From contig NZ_AP018685.1 of the NCBI RefSeq assembly GCF_002218045.2, positions 2,108,001 to 2,172,000 on the forward strand: DNA of 64,000 nucleotides. Direction: 5' to 3'. Source of the DNA: Vibrio rumoiensis. GTDB lineage: Bacteria > Pseudomonadota > Gammaproteobacteria > Enterobacterales > Vibrionaceae. The notes beneath the pieces were generated by a model. The model was not told the DNA's origin. It ran no database searches and worked only from the letters and a program-made list of their open reading frames with translations. The position numbers were made by a program, and so were the translations under genes. Every line of letters starts with the position of its first letter. Within the stretch, counting starts at the first letter, position 1. This document shows, one piece after another, positions 38,798 to 47,802 of this stretch.

Positions 38798-39526
38798 ATG
38801 AAACGCCAATACCTTTTGGGACTTATTTCCCTACTCTTTCTTGCTGGCTGTGCTGACAATAAAGACGCAGTACCAGACATTCCTCCATCGGATCTTTACA
38901 CCCAAGCTCAGCAAGAACTGCAATCTGGTGGCTGGACGGAAGCAATCAAAAAACTCGAAGCTTTAGATTCACGTTACCCATTTGGTCCTTATTCAGATCA
39001 AGTGCAACTTGATCTCATCTATGCCTACTATAAAAATGGTGACTATCCACTCGCTTTAGCGTCTATCGAACGATTTTCACGTTTAAACCCAACGCATGAA
39101 CGTTCTGATTGGGTTTTATACATGCGTGGCTTGACCCACATGGCGCAAGATTCTAACTTTATGCATTCTTTATTTGGTATTGATCGTCATGATAGAGATC
39201 CTGAACCAGTAAAAGCGGCCTTCATTGACTTTAAACGTTTACTCGAACGTTACCCAGATAGTTTATATGCGGCAGATTCACGTGCTCGTTTGAGTTTTCT
39301 AAAAAATCGCTTAGCGGAATACGACCTTTCTTCTGCCGATTTTTATTTACGTCGCGAGGCTTGGGTGGCCGCCATTAACCGCAGCCAAGAAATCCAAAAA
39401 ACCTATCCAGATACGGTAGCTGCACATAAATCTTTAAAAATTCAACTAGAAGCTTATAAGAAACTTGGGTTAGATGATGCGGTTAAACGCACTGAAGAAT
39501 TAATCGAACTCAATAAGAAAAAGTAA
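38798..39526 (+). CDS. bamD: Outer-membrane assembly lipoprotein BamD
   Basis: Essential lipoprotein of the BAM complex that inserts beta-barrels into the outer membrane. The signal peptide ends in the lipobox LAGC (Cys18), and five TPR-like helical pairs follow (YTQAQQELQSGGWTEAIKKLEAL, YPFGPYSDQVQLDLIYAYYKNGDY). 242 residues is normal. It is divergent from rluD, as in E. coli and Vibrio. Confidence 0.97.
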   Translation: MKRQYLLGLISLLFLAGCADNKDAVPDIPPSDLYTQAQQELQSGGWTEAIKKLEALDSRYPFGPYSDQVQLDLIYAYYKNGDYPLALASIERFSRLNPTHERSDWVLYMRGLTHMAQDSNFMHSLFGIDRHDRDPEPVKAAFIDFKRLLERYPDSLYAADSRARLSFLKNRLAEYDLSSADFYLRREAWVAAINRSQEIQKTYPDTVAAHKSLKIQLEAYKKLGLDDAVKRTEELIELNKKK

Positions 39527-39556
39527 AAAATAACTAATATAATTGGTAATTTTATA

Positions 39557-39582
39557 AAAGCAGCTTAGGCTGCTTTTTTATT
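39557..39582 (+). terminator. Terminator of bamD
   Basis: Hairpin AAAGCAGC / GCTGCTTT with a 4-nt loop, then T-rich sequence. The remaining 39583-39906 has no gene; two stretches reading TTTACGATCACATTT and TTTACGTCACATTTAT near 39780-39850 resemble CRP half-sites upstream of raiA. Confidence 0.85.
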
Positions 39583-39906
39583 TTTTAAGACGTTAGAAAG
39601 GCGTATTGATAGCGATGGTAGGCGCATTGCCAAGTAAAGGTATGCTGATAAATTAAACAACTTAATTTCAGGCTCAAGCCGAGTCCCTAAAAATGTAAAT
39701 CTCTAGTAGCCATTTGATTTAATTTACCCAAATCCAGATAAATAACAAGCCTTTTCAGCCTCCAATATCACTAGGTTTTGTTTACGATCACATTTACTTC
39801 ATCATCCAATGAAACTCTTATAAAACTTGATTTACGTCACATTTATTTCAATATAAAACAGTAATCTGAAGTTAACGAATTAAGGACAAAAGAGGATAGA
39901 TAACTT

Positions 39907-40245
39907 ATGAAACTAAACATTACTGGTAAAAACATTGAAGTAACCTCTTCCATCCGTGACTACATCGAGGCGAAGTTTAAAAAATTAGAAAAATGGCAAA
40001 TTGATCTGATTGGTTGTCATGCCACTATCAGTACAGAACCTGGCAAGCAGCAAAAAATTGAAGTCACCGTTAGCGTGCCAAAAGGTCAACTGGTTGCCTC
40101 TGCATCTAATGAAGATTTGTACAAAGCGATTAATGAGGTAGAGCAAAAACTCGAACGACAACTTAATAAGCTCAGCCATAAACCTGAAGCGAAACGTGCT
40201 CAGTCTGAAAAACGAGAATTAGAAGAAGAGATAGAAGAAATTTAA
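39907..40245 (+). CDS. raiA: Ribosome-associated inhibitor / hibernation factor RaiA (YfiA)
   Basis: A 112-residue protein that binds the 30S decoding channel and stabilises idle 70S ribosomes under stress. The S30AE fold is complete: MKLNITGKNIEVTSSIRDYI, KFKKLEKWQ, and EDLYKAINEVEQKLERQLNKLSHK. The Glu-rich C-terminal tail (ELEEEIEEI) marks RaiA rather than short HPF. It lies between bamD and pheA as in E. coli. Confidence 0.95.
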   Translation: MKLNITGKNIEVTSSIRDYIEAKFKKLEKWQIDLIGCHATISTEPGKQQKIEVTVSVPKGQLVASASNEDLYKAINEVEQKLERQLNKLSHKPEAKRAQSEKRELEEEIEEI

Positions 40246-40265
40246 GATTAACTAGACATGAATTT

Positions 40266-40294
40266 AATGGCGCTCAATTGAGCGTCATTTTTTT
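40266..40294 (+). terminator. Terminator of raiA
   Basis: AATGGCGCTC / GAGCGTCATT hairpin (one G-T pair, 4-nt loop) followed by TTTTTTT. Confidence 0.88.
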
Positions 40295-40352
40295 GCTTGA
40301 CGCTTTCCCTGAGCTTGCTTATGGTACAGTTTCATCCAAGGAAATTAATACT

Positions 40353-40400
40353 ATGCATTCACTCACTCTGTTCTTTTTTGGCTTCTTTTTTCCATCTTAA
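40353..40400 (+). CDS. pheL: pheA leader peptide PheL (15 residues)
   Basis: ATG...TAA encodes MHSLTLFFFGFFFPS, with six phenylalanines in seven positions, the hallmark of a Phe attenuator; E. coli PheL is [23 protein letters not shown] lies upstream of the ATG. Ribosome stalling at the Phe codons when charged tRNA-Phe is scarce lets the antiterminator form. Confidence 0.93.
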   Translation: MHSLTLFFFGFFFPS

Positions 40401-40403
40401 TCG

Positions 40404-40475
40404 GTGGGGCTAGATGTCGTTTTAAAAATAAGCCAAAAACGGACAGAAAGCCTCCCACCCTGGGGGGCTTTTTTA
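40404..40475 (+). promoter_or_regulatory. pheA attenuator (terminator and antiterminator)
   Basis: The terminator is AGCCTCCC (from 40449) against GGGGGGCT with a 5-nt loop, followed by TTTTTT. Upstream, GGTGGGGCT at 40404 can pair with AGCCTCCCACC, overlapping the terminator 5' arm, as the antiterminator. The order leader peptide, antiterminator, terminator, pheA is the classic arrangement. Confidence 0.88.
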
Positions 40476-40487
40476 TAGGAAATATAC

Positions 40488-41708
40488 ATGACTAAGCAGC
40501 ACGGTTCTTCTTCAATGAATACCAATAACTCTCAACCTAGCCTGTCTTTAAACGCGATTCGACTTCGCTTAAATGAACTCGATGATCAACTGCTAAAGAT
40601 TTTATCTGAGCGCCGAACATTAAGTCTTGATGTTGCTAAAAGCAAAGTTGAAACCGCTAAGCCAGTTCGTGATGCCCAACGTGAACAAGAGCTGTTGGTA
40701 AAACTGATTAATAATGGTAAAGACAAGTATCAACTCGATGCTCCCTATATCACTAAAATTTTTCACACCATCATTGAAGACTCAGTATTGCTACAACAAG
40801 CCTACTTGCAAAACCTAGTTAACCCACAAGAAAGTCGTAAGCCACTGGCTCGTGTTGCTTTTTTAGGTTCAAAAGGCTCTTATTCACATCTTGCAAGCCT
40901 TGAATATTTCAGTCGTAAAAATACCGAACTCATAGAGCTTAATTGCAAACACTTTAAAGAAGTGACCTCAACCGTTGAATCTGGTCATGCAGATTTTGGC
41001 GTATTGCCAATTGAAAACACCAGCTCAGGTTCAATCAACGAAGTATATGACCTATTACAACACACGACGCTTTACATCGTAGGCGAGATGACCTTGCCTA
41101 TCGAACATTGTTTATTAGCACCACAAGAGATGCGTCTAGAAGATATCAAAACACTGTACTCTCACCCTCAACCACACCAACAATGCAGTGAATTTTTAAG
41201 CCGCCTAAATGGAGTCACTCTAGAATCCTGTGTCAGCACGGCAGATGCGATGCAAAAAGTAAAAGAGCTTAATCGCCCTGATGTCGCCGCCATTGGTAAC
41301 TCAACCACAGGAAAACTTTACGGCTTACAAGTAGTAAAAGAAAACATTGCAAATCAAACTGAAAATCACACTCGATTCATTATTGTGGCGCGTAAACCTG
41401 TTGAAGTATCCACTCAGATCCCAGCCAAAACGACTTTAATCATGTCGACTTCCCAAGAAGCAGGTTCGTTAGTACAAACCTTATTGGTGCTACAGCGTTA
41501 TGGCATCAATATGACCAAACTAGAGTCACGCCCTATTATGGGGAATCCATGGGAAGAAATGTTCTATGTCGATTTAGAAGCCCATCTCGGCTCAGTCGAA
41601 ATGCAGCAATCGATCAGTGAATTAACTAAAATCACTCGCCATCTAAAAGTACTGGGATGTTACCCAATCGAAAATATCAAACCAACACAAGTCAAACTGG
41701 AAGGATAA
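40488..41708 (+). CDS. pheA: Bifunctional chorismate mutase / prephenate dehydratase
   Basis: P-protein of phenylalanine synthesis: chorismate to prephenate to phenylpyruvate. The N-terminal AroQ mutase (about residues 22-110, IRLRLNELDDQLLKILSERRTLS) is followed by the dehydratase domain (VAFLGSKGSYSHLASLEYF, PIENTSSGSINEVYDLL) and a C-terminal ACT domain with the Phe-binding ESRP motif (LESRPIMGNPWEEMFY). At 406 residues it is slightly longer than E. coli because of a Ser/Asn-rich N-terminus. It is controlled by the attenuator just upstream. Confidence 0.97.
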   Translation: MTKQHGSSSMNTNNSQPSLSLNAIRLRLNELDDQLLKILSERRTLSLDVAKSKVETAKPVRDAQREQELLVKLINNGKDKYQLDAPYITKIFHTIIEDSVLLQQAYLQNLVNPQESRKPLARVAFLGSKGSYSHLASLEYFSRKNTELIELNCKHFKEVTSTVESGHADFGVLPIENTSSGSINEVYDLLQHTTLYIVGEMTLPIEHCLLAPQEMRLEDIKTLYSHPQPHQQCSEFLSRLNGVTLESCVSTADAMQKVKELNRPDVAAIGNSTTGKLYGLQVVKENIANQTENHTRFIIVARKPVEVSTQIPAKTTLIMSTSQEAGSLVQTLLVLQRYGINMTKLESRPIMGNPWEEMFYVDLEAHLGSVEMQQSISELTKITRHLKVLGCYPIENIKPTQVKLEG

Positions 41709-42254
41709 ATGAAAAGTACTAAAAAAGTGGTTGTTGCTTCGTTAAACCCAGCAAAGATAAAAGCGGTAGAAAGTGCATTTACTGCCTGTTTTCCAGAGTG
41801 TGAGTTTATGTTTGAAGGGGTATCGGTGCCTAGTGAAGTGCCCGACCAACCAATGAATGACAATGAAACCAAACAAGGTGCACTTAATCGAGTACACAAT
41901 GCACAATCAGCAATGACTGACGGTGATTTTTACGTCGGATTAGAAGCAGGAATTGAAGACCAATTTACTTATGCTTGGATGATCATTGAAAGCAACCCTA
42001 AGCACGGAAAGGTACAACGTGGTGAATCACGTTCAGCATGTTTAATGTTGCCACCACGAGTATTAGAGAAAGTAAAACAAGGTAAAGAGCTTGGCCATGT
42101 TATGGATGAAGTGTTTGCCACTGAAAATATCAAACAAAAAGGCGGTGCAATAGGCTTGCTTACACACCACCAATTGACCAGAAGTTCGGTTTATTACCAA
42201 GCTCTTGTGCTGGCATTGATTCCATTTTCAAATGCCAAGCACTTTCCGCTTTAA
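41709..42254 (+). CDS. yjjX: Inosine/xanthosine triphosphatase (YjjX)
   Basis: House-cleaning NTPase that removes ITP and XTP. 181 residues of the NTPase_1 family: VVVASLNPAKIKAVESAF at the N-terminus, GVSVPSEVPDQPMNDNET, FYVGLEAGIE, and a C-terminal LTRSSVYYQALVLALIPF. Its ATG directly follows the pheA stop, so it is co-translated with pheA. It converges with trpR. Confidence 0.93.
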   Translation: MKSTKKVVVASLNPAKIKAVESAFTACFPECEFMFEGVSVPSEVPDQPMNDNETKQGALNRVHNAQSAMTDGDFYVGLEAGIEDQFTYAWMIIESNPKHGKVQRGESRSACLMLPPRVLEKVKQGKELGHVMDEVFATENIKQKGGAIGLLTHHQLTRSSVYYQALVLALIPFSNAKHFPL

Positions 42255-42265
42255 GTATTGTTAAG

Positions 42266-42604
42266 TTAACCTTGATTTGCAGCAGCTTGTAACATAGCTT
42301 GCAACTGCTGCTTTTGCTCCGGTTGCAGCTTTTTCAATTCCGATGAACCACGGGTAATCGTCGCGACACCTACCCCTAACATTTGACTAATTTGACGCTG
42401 AGAACGCTCACCTTTAATCAGCTCATGTAAGATATTCATACGAGCTAATAGAGCTTCTCGCTCATCATAGGTCAAAAGCATCGACAATAAAAAATCCAAC
42501 TGTTCTTGCTGACAAGAATGCCCAAGTAGAGACAATACATCTTGCCAATTAACAAACTCAGGTGCCGATTGATCGTTATGGGTTTGCTGCTTTGAATTAT
42601 CCAT
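42266..42604 (-). CDS. trpR: Trp operon repressor
   Basis: A 112-residue tryptophan-dependent repressor. The helix-turn-helix (GERSQRQISQMLGVGVATITRGSSELK, about residues 70-96) is that of TrpR, and the upstream helices contain LLTYDEREALLARMNI. It lies 4 bp downstream of slt, the same arrangement as E. coli, so part of its expression may come from slt transcription. Confidence 0.95.
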   Translation of the reverse strand: MDNSKQQTHNDQSAPEFVNWQDVLSLLGHSCQQEQLDFLLSMLLTYDEREALLARMNILHELIKGERSQRQISQMLGVGVATITRGSSELKKLQPEQKQQLQAMLQAAANQG

Positions 42605-42608
42605 CAGA

Positions 42609-44594
42609 CTAATATTTTTCCTTTACTTCTTGAGGGGTTAAAAATGCCCCATCTTGACCAAGTAAGTTTCGATAATACGTTTCAAACATTAAAATATTCT
42701 GCACATAGCCACGTGTTTCATCAAAAGGAATCGCCTCAATAAATGAGTAGGCATCAATACTTTGATTAGTACGTGCTCGCCACTGCTTCACACGATGTGG
42801 GCCTGCATTATAAGCGGCAAAAGCAAAAATTCTATTGCGATTAAAATCTTCCAACAAGCCACCGAGGTAAGAACTACCTATTTCGATGTTCTTTTGAACA
42901 TTATAAAGTTCATCCGCATCGTTATAATTTAAATTATACACATCTGCGGTATGTTTCGCGGTAGCAGGCATGATTTGCATGATACCCCTTGCCCCAACTG
43001 GTGAGCGCGCTTCAATATCTAATGCACTTTCCTGGCGAGCTAGAGACATTAAAGTAATCAGCGGGACATCATTTTTCTTACTGTAAAAATCAAACCACCA
43101 ACGGTGGGCAATAGGAAAACGCAAGCTAGTATAGTCCCACATATTGGCCTCAATTGTGGCAACCACAGTGAAATTATGCCAACGTTTATCTGAAGCATAT
43201 TTGACTAATGCCTTCTTCTCGCTTTGAGTACTATGCCATAACAACCAGCGCCATTCGCTTTTTGCTGCATAAATTTTATCAACCGCAATCATCTCGGCAA
43301 TACGATCAAGGGCTGGCTGATCTTTCGAAATATCAGGTAATGGTTCATTCAACAACTTACTTTGATAACGAATTGGCTCGCCAAGTAAATTGGCAGCCGC
43401 AGCACTGTAAAAATTACGTTGTCCCAACATTTTCTTTAAACGTTGAGTGGCTTGTTCATCTTTACCTTGAGAATACTCAACTCGTGCTAACCAATATTGC
43501 CAACGAAGCGTCTTTTGATCATATTCAGGCAGTTTACTTATCCAATGAGCTAAATCATTCCAATCACCATTTTGAATGGCAATACGGGCACGTCTCTCCA
43601 GGCGAGAAGGTACCCCTTGTTTATCCAGCATTTGATCGCGCCATGTGGCTAATTTGTCGGAATCAGTATTCATTAACCAAGCACTGGCATAGTTGGATAG
43701 TTCAACCTGAGCGGATTGAGGGATCTTTTGGCCTTTCATTACCTGATCGTAATACTCCACAGCTTGAGCAGTATTTTTACGAATTAGCATTCTAAATGCA
43801 TATTCCGTTAATTGCTGATTGAATGGCGTAATTTTCGACTTTTGACTGAATGACAGTACATCACTAGGATCGGCATACAAGGCTTGTAAATCTTTAGATT
43901 GACGTTTTGCTTCATCGCTAACCAGCATATTATCTAAATAGGTAAATAAACCAGAATTAGACGATTTAAACCCCAATAGCATGCGCTGTAAAACCATATC
44001 GTCATTTCGTAATCCAGCTTTTGTCCACTCATCAAACAGAGGATCACAAGCCGACGACACACTACTCCCTGTTAACCATAAATCTTGAGCGCCTTTATAG
44101 GCCAACTCTTTTTCACCTTGTGTCCACTTGGCAAAATAGTAATAACAACGATATTTTTGATCTCTAGGTTCTTCGGTTTGATATTCCGTTATCCGTTTCC
44201 ATTGATTCGTTTTGGCTAGTGCATCAAGGTAATTCGCTCTTACGCGAGCTGAAAATGGAAACGATTGAAATTTTTCGGTAAAACCATTCACTTCTTTCGG
44301 TGTTCTATGCTCGATATCCGTCAAAAAAGCTCGGTAGTCAACATAAGGAGTTAAAGGATAGCTAGCAATTTGCGGTCGAATCACTTGATACCCCTCCACA
44401 TCATCTTTATCAAGCAAGTCTTGAGCTTGTTCATAAACCTGTCTTTGGATCTCGAGTGGTGATAACGCTTTGTCTGTTGAATTAGACACTTTCACCTGAG
44501 TTTCACTAATTGGCTGAGCGATAACATAAGCGGCAGAAAATATTGCGCTGACCGATACAACACAGAGGAATAGAGTCTTTTTACAATTCAGCAT
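42609..44594 (-). CDS. slt: Soluble lytic murein transglycosylase
   Basis: Periplasmic enzyme that cleaves peptidoglycan to 1,6-anhydro-muropeptides. The signal peptide (CKKTLFLCVVSVSAIFSAAYVIAQ) starts from the ATG at 44594, spaced from AGGGAAG; the TTG at 44603 is too close. A long alpha-helical superhelix (U and L domains) leads to the C-terminal catalytic SLT domain: the Glu in SLARQESALDIEARSPVGARGIMQIMPATA, then YNAGPHRVKQW. About 661 residues is normal for Slt70. Confidence 0.95.
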   Translation of the reverse strand: MLNCKKTLFLCVVSVSAIFSAAYVIAQPISETQVKVSNSTDKALSPLEIQRQVYEQAQDLLDKDDVEGYQVIRPQIASYPLTPYVDYRAFLTDIEHRTPKEVNGFTEKFQSFPFSARVRANYLDALAKTNQWKRITEYQTEEPRDQKYRCYYYFAKWTQGEKELAYKGAQDLWLTGSSVSSACDPLFDEWTKAGLRNDDMVLQRMLLGFKSSNSGLFTYLDNMLVSDEAKRQSKDLQALYADPSDVLSFSQKSKITPFNQQLTEYAFRMLIRKNTAQAVEYYDQVMKGQKIPQSAQVELSNYASAWLMNTDSDKLATWRDQMLDKQGVPSRLERRARIAIQNGDWNDLAHWISKLPEYDQKTLRWQYWLARVEYSQGKDEQATQRLKKMLGQRNFYSAAAANLLGEPIRYQSKLLNEPLPDISKDQPALDRIAEMIAVDKIYAAKSEWRWLLWHSTQSEKKALVKYASDKRWHNFTVVATIEANMWDYTSLRFPIAHRWWFDFYSKKNDVPLITLMSLARQESALDIEARSPVGARGIMQIMPATAKHTADVYNLNYNDADELYNVQKNIEIGSSYLGGLLEDFNRNRIFAFAAYNAGPHRVKQWRARTNQSIDAYSFIEAIPFDETRGYVQNILMFETYYRNLLGQDGAFLTPQEVKEKY

Positions 44595-44807
44595 GAATTT
44601 CAAACTTCCCTAATGATGAGTTCACAAATACTGTGAAACAATAAATATTTATGTTTTTTAATCTCTTAGCTTAATCATTGTCGCCAAAGCAAGCCTCAAA
44701 ATTCCTCAGCATAATAACCTTGTTTACATTCATCTAGTGTGAATCTTATGTGAGAAAGAGTAAACTAACGTTTTCAATTTATTCTAAAGAATAGGATCCG
44801 AGCGGCT

Positions 44808-46475
44808 ATGGCTGAATACGTCTATACCATGTCTCGCGTGAGCAAAATTGTGCCACCGAAACGTCAAATATTGAAAGATATCTCACTAAGCTTTTTTCCT
44901 GGTGCCAAAATTGGTGTTTTAGGCCTTAATGGCGCTGGTAAATCCACCCTATTACGTATCATGGCAGGTATTGATACCGATATTGATGGTGAAGCCCGTC
45001 CTCAACCCGGCCTTAATATTGGCTACCTTCCTCAAGAACCTGTACTCGATGAATCAAAAACCGTACGTGAAATTGTAGAAGAAGCAGTGGCAGATGTCGC
45101 GGATGCACTGAAACGAATTGATGCCGTTTATGCTGCCTACGCAGAACCGGATGCCGATTTTGATGCGTTAGCGAAAGAGCAAGGCGAACTAGAAGCTTTA
45201 ATTCAAGCGAAAGATGGTCACAACCTAGAAAATGCACTCGAGCGTGCCGCGGATGCACTTCGTCTTCCTGAGTGGGATGCCAAAATTGAACACCTTTCAG
45301 GTGGTGAACGTCGCCGTGTGGCTATTTGTCGCCTGTTACTTGAAAAACCAGACATGTTGCTACTTGATGAGCCAACCAACCACTTGGATGCTGAATCTGT
45401 CGCTTGGCTTGAGCACTTCCTCGTTGATTACAGCGGTACTGTGGTAGCAATTACCCACGACCGTTACTTCCTTGATAATGCAGCGGGTTGGATTCTAGAG
45501 CTTGACCGTGGTGAAGGTATTCCATGGGAAGGTAACTACACCTCATGGTTAGAGCAAAAAGATGAGCGTTTAGCGCAAGAAGCATCAGCTGAAAATGCTC
45601 GTAAAAAGACCATTGAAAAAGAGTTAGAGTGGGTTCGTCAAAATCCGAAAGGTCGCCAAGCGAAATCAAAAGCTCGTATGGCGCGCTTTGAAGAACTTAA
45701 CAAATCTGATCACCAAAAACGTAACGAAACCAATGAGCTGTTTATTCCGCCGGGCGAGCGTTTAGGTGACAAGGTTCTTGAAGTAAACAACTTAACGAAA
45801 TCATTCGGTGATCGCGTTCTGATTGATAACTTATCTTTCAGCATGCCTAAAGGCGCTATCGTTGGTATCGTCGGTGCTAACGGCGCGGGTAAATCAACCC
45901 TATTCAAAATGTTAAGTGGGACAGAACAACCGGATTCAGGCACCATTGAACTAGGTGAAACCGTGAAGCTGGCTTCCGTTGATCAGTTCCGTGACAGCAT
46001 GAATGATAGCAACACGGTATTCCAAGAAATCTCGGAAGGCGCTGATATCATCAAGATCAACAACTTTGAAATTCCAGCGCGTGCTTACTGCTCTCGCTTT
46101 AACTTCCGTGGTGTTGATCAACAAAAACGTATTGGCGAGCTTTCTGGTGGTGAACGTAACCGTGTTCACTTAGCCAAGCTACTCAAAGCGGGCGGTAACG
46201 TATTACTACTCGATGAACCGACCAATGACTTGGACGTGGAAACATTACGTGCCCTTGAAGAAGCATTACTTGAGTTCCCAGGGTGTGCCATGGTTATCTC
46301 GCATGACCGTTGGTTCCTAGACCGTATCGCAACACACATTCTCGATTACCGTGATGAAGGCCAAGTGAACTTCTACGAAGGTAACTACACCGAATACAGC
46401 GAATGGTTGAAGCAAACACTCGGCGCAGCGGCTGCTGAACCTCACCGCATCAAATATAAGCGTGTGACTAAGTAG
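44808..46475 (+). CDS. ettA: Energy-dependent translational throttle protein EttA
   Basis: ABC-F protein with two ABC domains that binds the ribosomal E site and gates the first elongation step according to ATP/ADP ratio. Walker A motifs GLNGAGKST and GANGAGKST, signatures LSGGERRRV and LSGGERNRV, and Walker B LLLDEPTNHLD and LLLDEPTNDLD, where EQ2-type sites are usual. The P-site tRNA interaction motif follows the first domain (RQNPKGRQAKSKARMARFEEL). 555 residues, single gene. Confidence 0.97.
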   Translation: MAEYVYTMSRVSKIVPPKRQILKDISLSFFPGAKIGVLGLNGAGKSTLLRIMAGIDTDIDGEARPQPGLNIGYLPQEPVLDESKTVREIVEEAVADVADALKRIDAVYAAYAEPDADFDALAKEQGELEALIQAKDGHNLENALERAADALRLPEWDAKIEHLSGGERRRVAICRLLLEKPDMLLLDEPTNHLDAESVAWLEHFLVDYSGTVVAITHDRYFLDNAAGWILELDRGEGIPWEGNYTSWLEQKDERLAQEASAENARKKTIEKELEWVRQNPKGRQAKSKARMARFEELNKSDHQKRNETNELFIPPGERLGDKVLEVNNLTKSFGDRVLIDNLSFSMPKGAIVGIVGANGAGKSTLFKMLSGTEQPDSGTIELGETVKLASVDQFRDSMNDSNTVFQEISEGADIIKINNFEIPARAYCSRFNFRGVDQQKRIGELSGGERNRVHLAKLLKAGGNVLLLDEPTNDLDVETLRALEEALLEFPGCAMVISHDRWFLDRIATHILDYRDEGQVNFYEGNYTEYSEWLKQTLGAAAAEPHRIKYKRVTK

Positions 46476-46524
46476 TGACTAGCTAGTATCGCTTATCAAT
46501 GACATCGGAATACCCAAGTAACCT

Positions 46525-46560
46525 AAAGCCATTACTCTCACGTTATGGCTTTATTTTTTA
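46525..46560 (+). terminator. Terminator of ettA
   Basis: AAAGCCAT / ATGGCTTT with a 12-nt loop followed by ATTTTTTATT. Confidence 0.8.
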
Positions 46561-46689
46561 TTGATTGCTCCCTAGTTTTAAAATGAGAACAGCGCTGTAA
46601 ATTTTATCGCTTAATCAAGTCCAACCTTTTCCCATTAAACAAATTACTGTAGACCATAAGCTAACCCAATTTTTAACTTTGTGTGCCTT

Positions 46690-47748
46690 ATGCCTGACTT
46701 CGATTCCACATTGCCGCCCCCTCTACACTCTCGTATTACCGCAAAGCGCGAACAGAGTATTTGGCCTATGATGATCTTTAAGCTCATAGCAGGTCAAAAG
46801 CTATTTAAAACACTCGTTGTTTTTTCAATTTTCTTTTTATTTTCAACTTCATGGGTAGTCATTAGTCAGTGGCAAAATAGCCGTCATCAACTCGACACCC
46901 TTAATCAAGAATTACAACACTACAAAGTTTTATATCAACAACAACTTACAACCAATAAAAATCTGCAAGGCTCTTTACAAGAACAAGATGAAGCAGAAGT
47001 TCTGAACAATAATTCTCTCACTTCTTCAATCAATTTCGATCAAGCGCTCGTTGCAATAGATAATTCAGGAGAGATTACCTCCCCTCTTGCTCCAGCTATT
47101 GAAGCCAGCTTGTTTCGCATGATCCCCAATGATATTCCGGTCAACTACCACCGAATTTCTTCGCCTTATGGAGAACGACTTCATCCCATTAGCGGTAAAT
47201 GGAAACGACATCTAGGAATGGATTTAACCTGCCCACTTGGTACTCCTATCTTTGCAACTGCCGATGGCGTCATAGAGATGACCCGAGCTAGTAATCAAGG
47301 TTACGGTAATTTATTAAAAATTCGCCATGCATTTGGTTTCTCCACTCTTTACGCCCACTTAAACCAGTTCGCAGTCAAACCAGGACAGTTTGTCGAAAAA
47401 GGTGACCGAGTTGGATTTTGTGGCAGTACTGGTAATTCGACGGGTTCACATTTGCATTACGAAGTTCGCTTTATTGGTAAAACCTTAGATCCGCAAGATT
47501 TTATGCAATGGCAACCTGAAAACATTGAGCAACTCTTTAACCAGCAATCATACGTACCTTGGGCAAACCTGATTCAGCAGCTTAATCGCACGATTAACTT
47601 ACAGCTATTACTGGCCATAACCAATAAACCGCCAATTAATGTTTTAAATAAATCAAGTACATTCACCAGACAAGACAATCTAAAGAGAAAAGAAGGATTA
47701 CAAGATTTTGGGATAGAGGATGATGGTTGGGTAACGGTAAAAGACTAA
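46690..47748 (+). CDS. M23-family peptidoglycan endopeptidase, membrane-anchored
   Basis: About 352 residues. One N-terminal membrane helix (LFKTLVVFSIFFLFSTSWVVI, about residues 37-57) is followed by a short coiled coil and the LytM/M23 zinc peptidase domain: RHLGMDLTCPLGTPI (first His and Asp ligands), LYAHLNQ and SHLHYEVRF (HxH). Such proteins cut peptide cross-links of the cell wall. I chose the ATG at 46690; a GTG three codons upstream is possible. The C-terminal ~80 residues are not recognised. No gene symbol is assigned. Confidence 0.9.
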   Translation: MPDFDSTLPPPLHSRITAKREQSIWPMMIFKLIAGQKLFKTLVVFSIFFLFSTSWVVISQWQNSRHQLDTLNQELQHYKVLYQQQLTTNKNLQGSLQEQDEAEVLNNNSLTSSINFDQALVAIDNSGEITSPLAPAIEASLFRMIPNDIPVNYHRISSPYGERLHPISGKWKRHLGMDLTCPLGTPIFATADGVIEMTRASNQGYGNLLKIRHAFGFSTLYAHLNQFAVKPGQFVEKGDRVGFCGSTGNSTGSHLHYEVRFIGKTLDPQDFMQWQPENIEQLFNQQSYVPWANLIQQLNRTINLQLLLAITNKPPINVLNKSSTFTRQDNLKRKEGLQDFGIEDDGWVTVKD

Positions 47749-47749
47749 T

Positions 47750-47778
47750 GAGCCTTCTCTATCAATAAAAGAAGGCTC
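47750..47778. terminator. Hairpin between the M23 peptidase gene and tyrA
   Basis: GAGCCTTC / GAAGGCTC with a 13-nt loop between converging genes. There is no proper T run, so function as a terminator is uncertain. Confidence 0.5.
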
Positions 47779-47802
47779 CAATCATATCTAGCTAGAAAGT
47801 GC

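Noticed and set aside
43208..43795. 195-residue frame antisense to slt
   Set aside because: No domain or ribosome site seen; slt is certain on the opposite strand.
46510..46522. ATACCCAAGTAAC, like the end of the 1069 element
   Set aside because: Only 13 bases with no partner end; too short to call an element.
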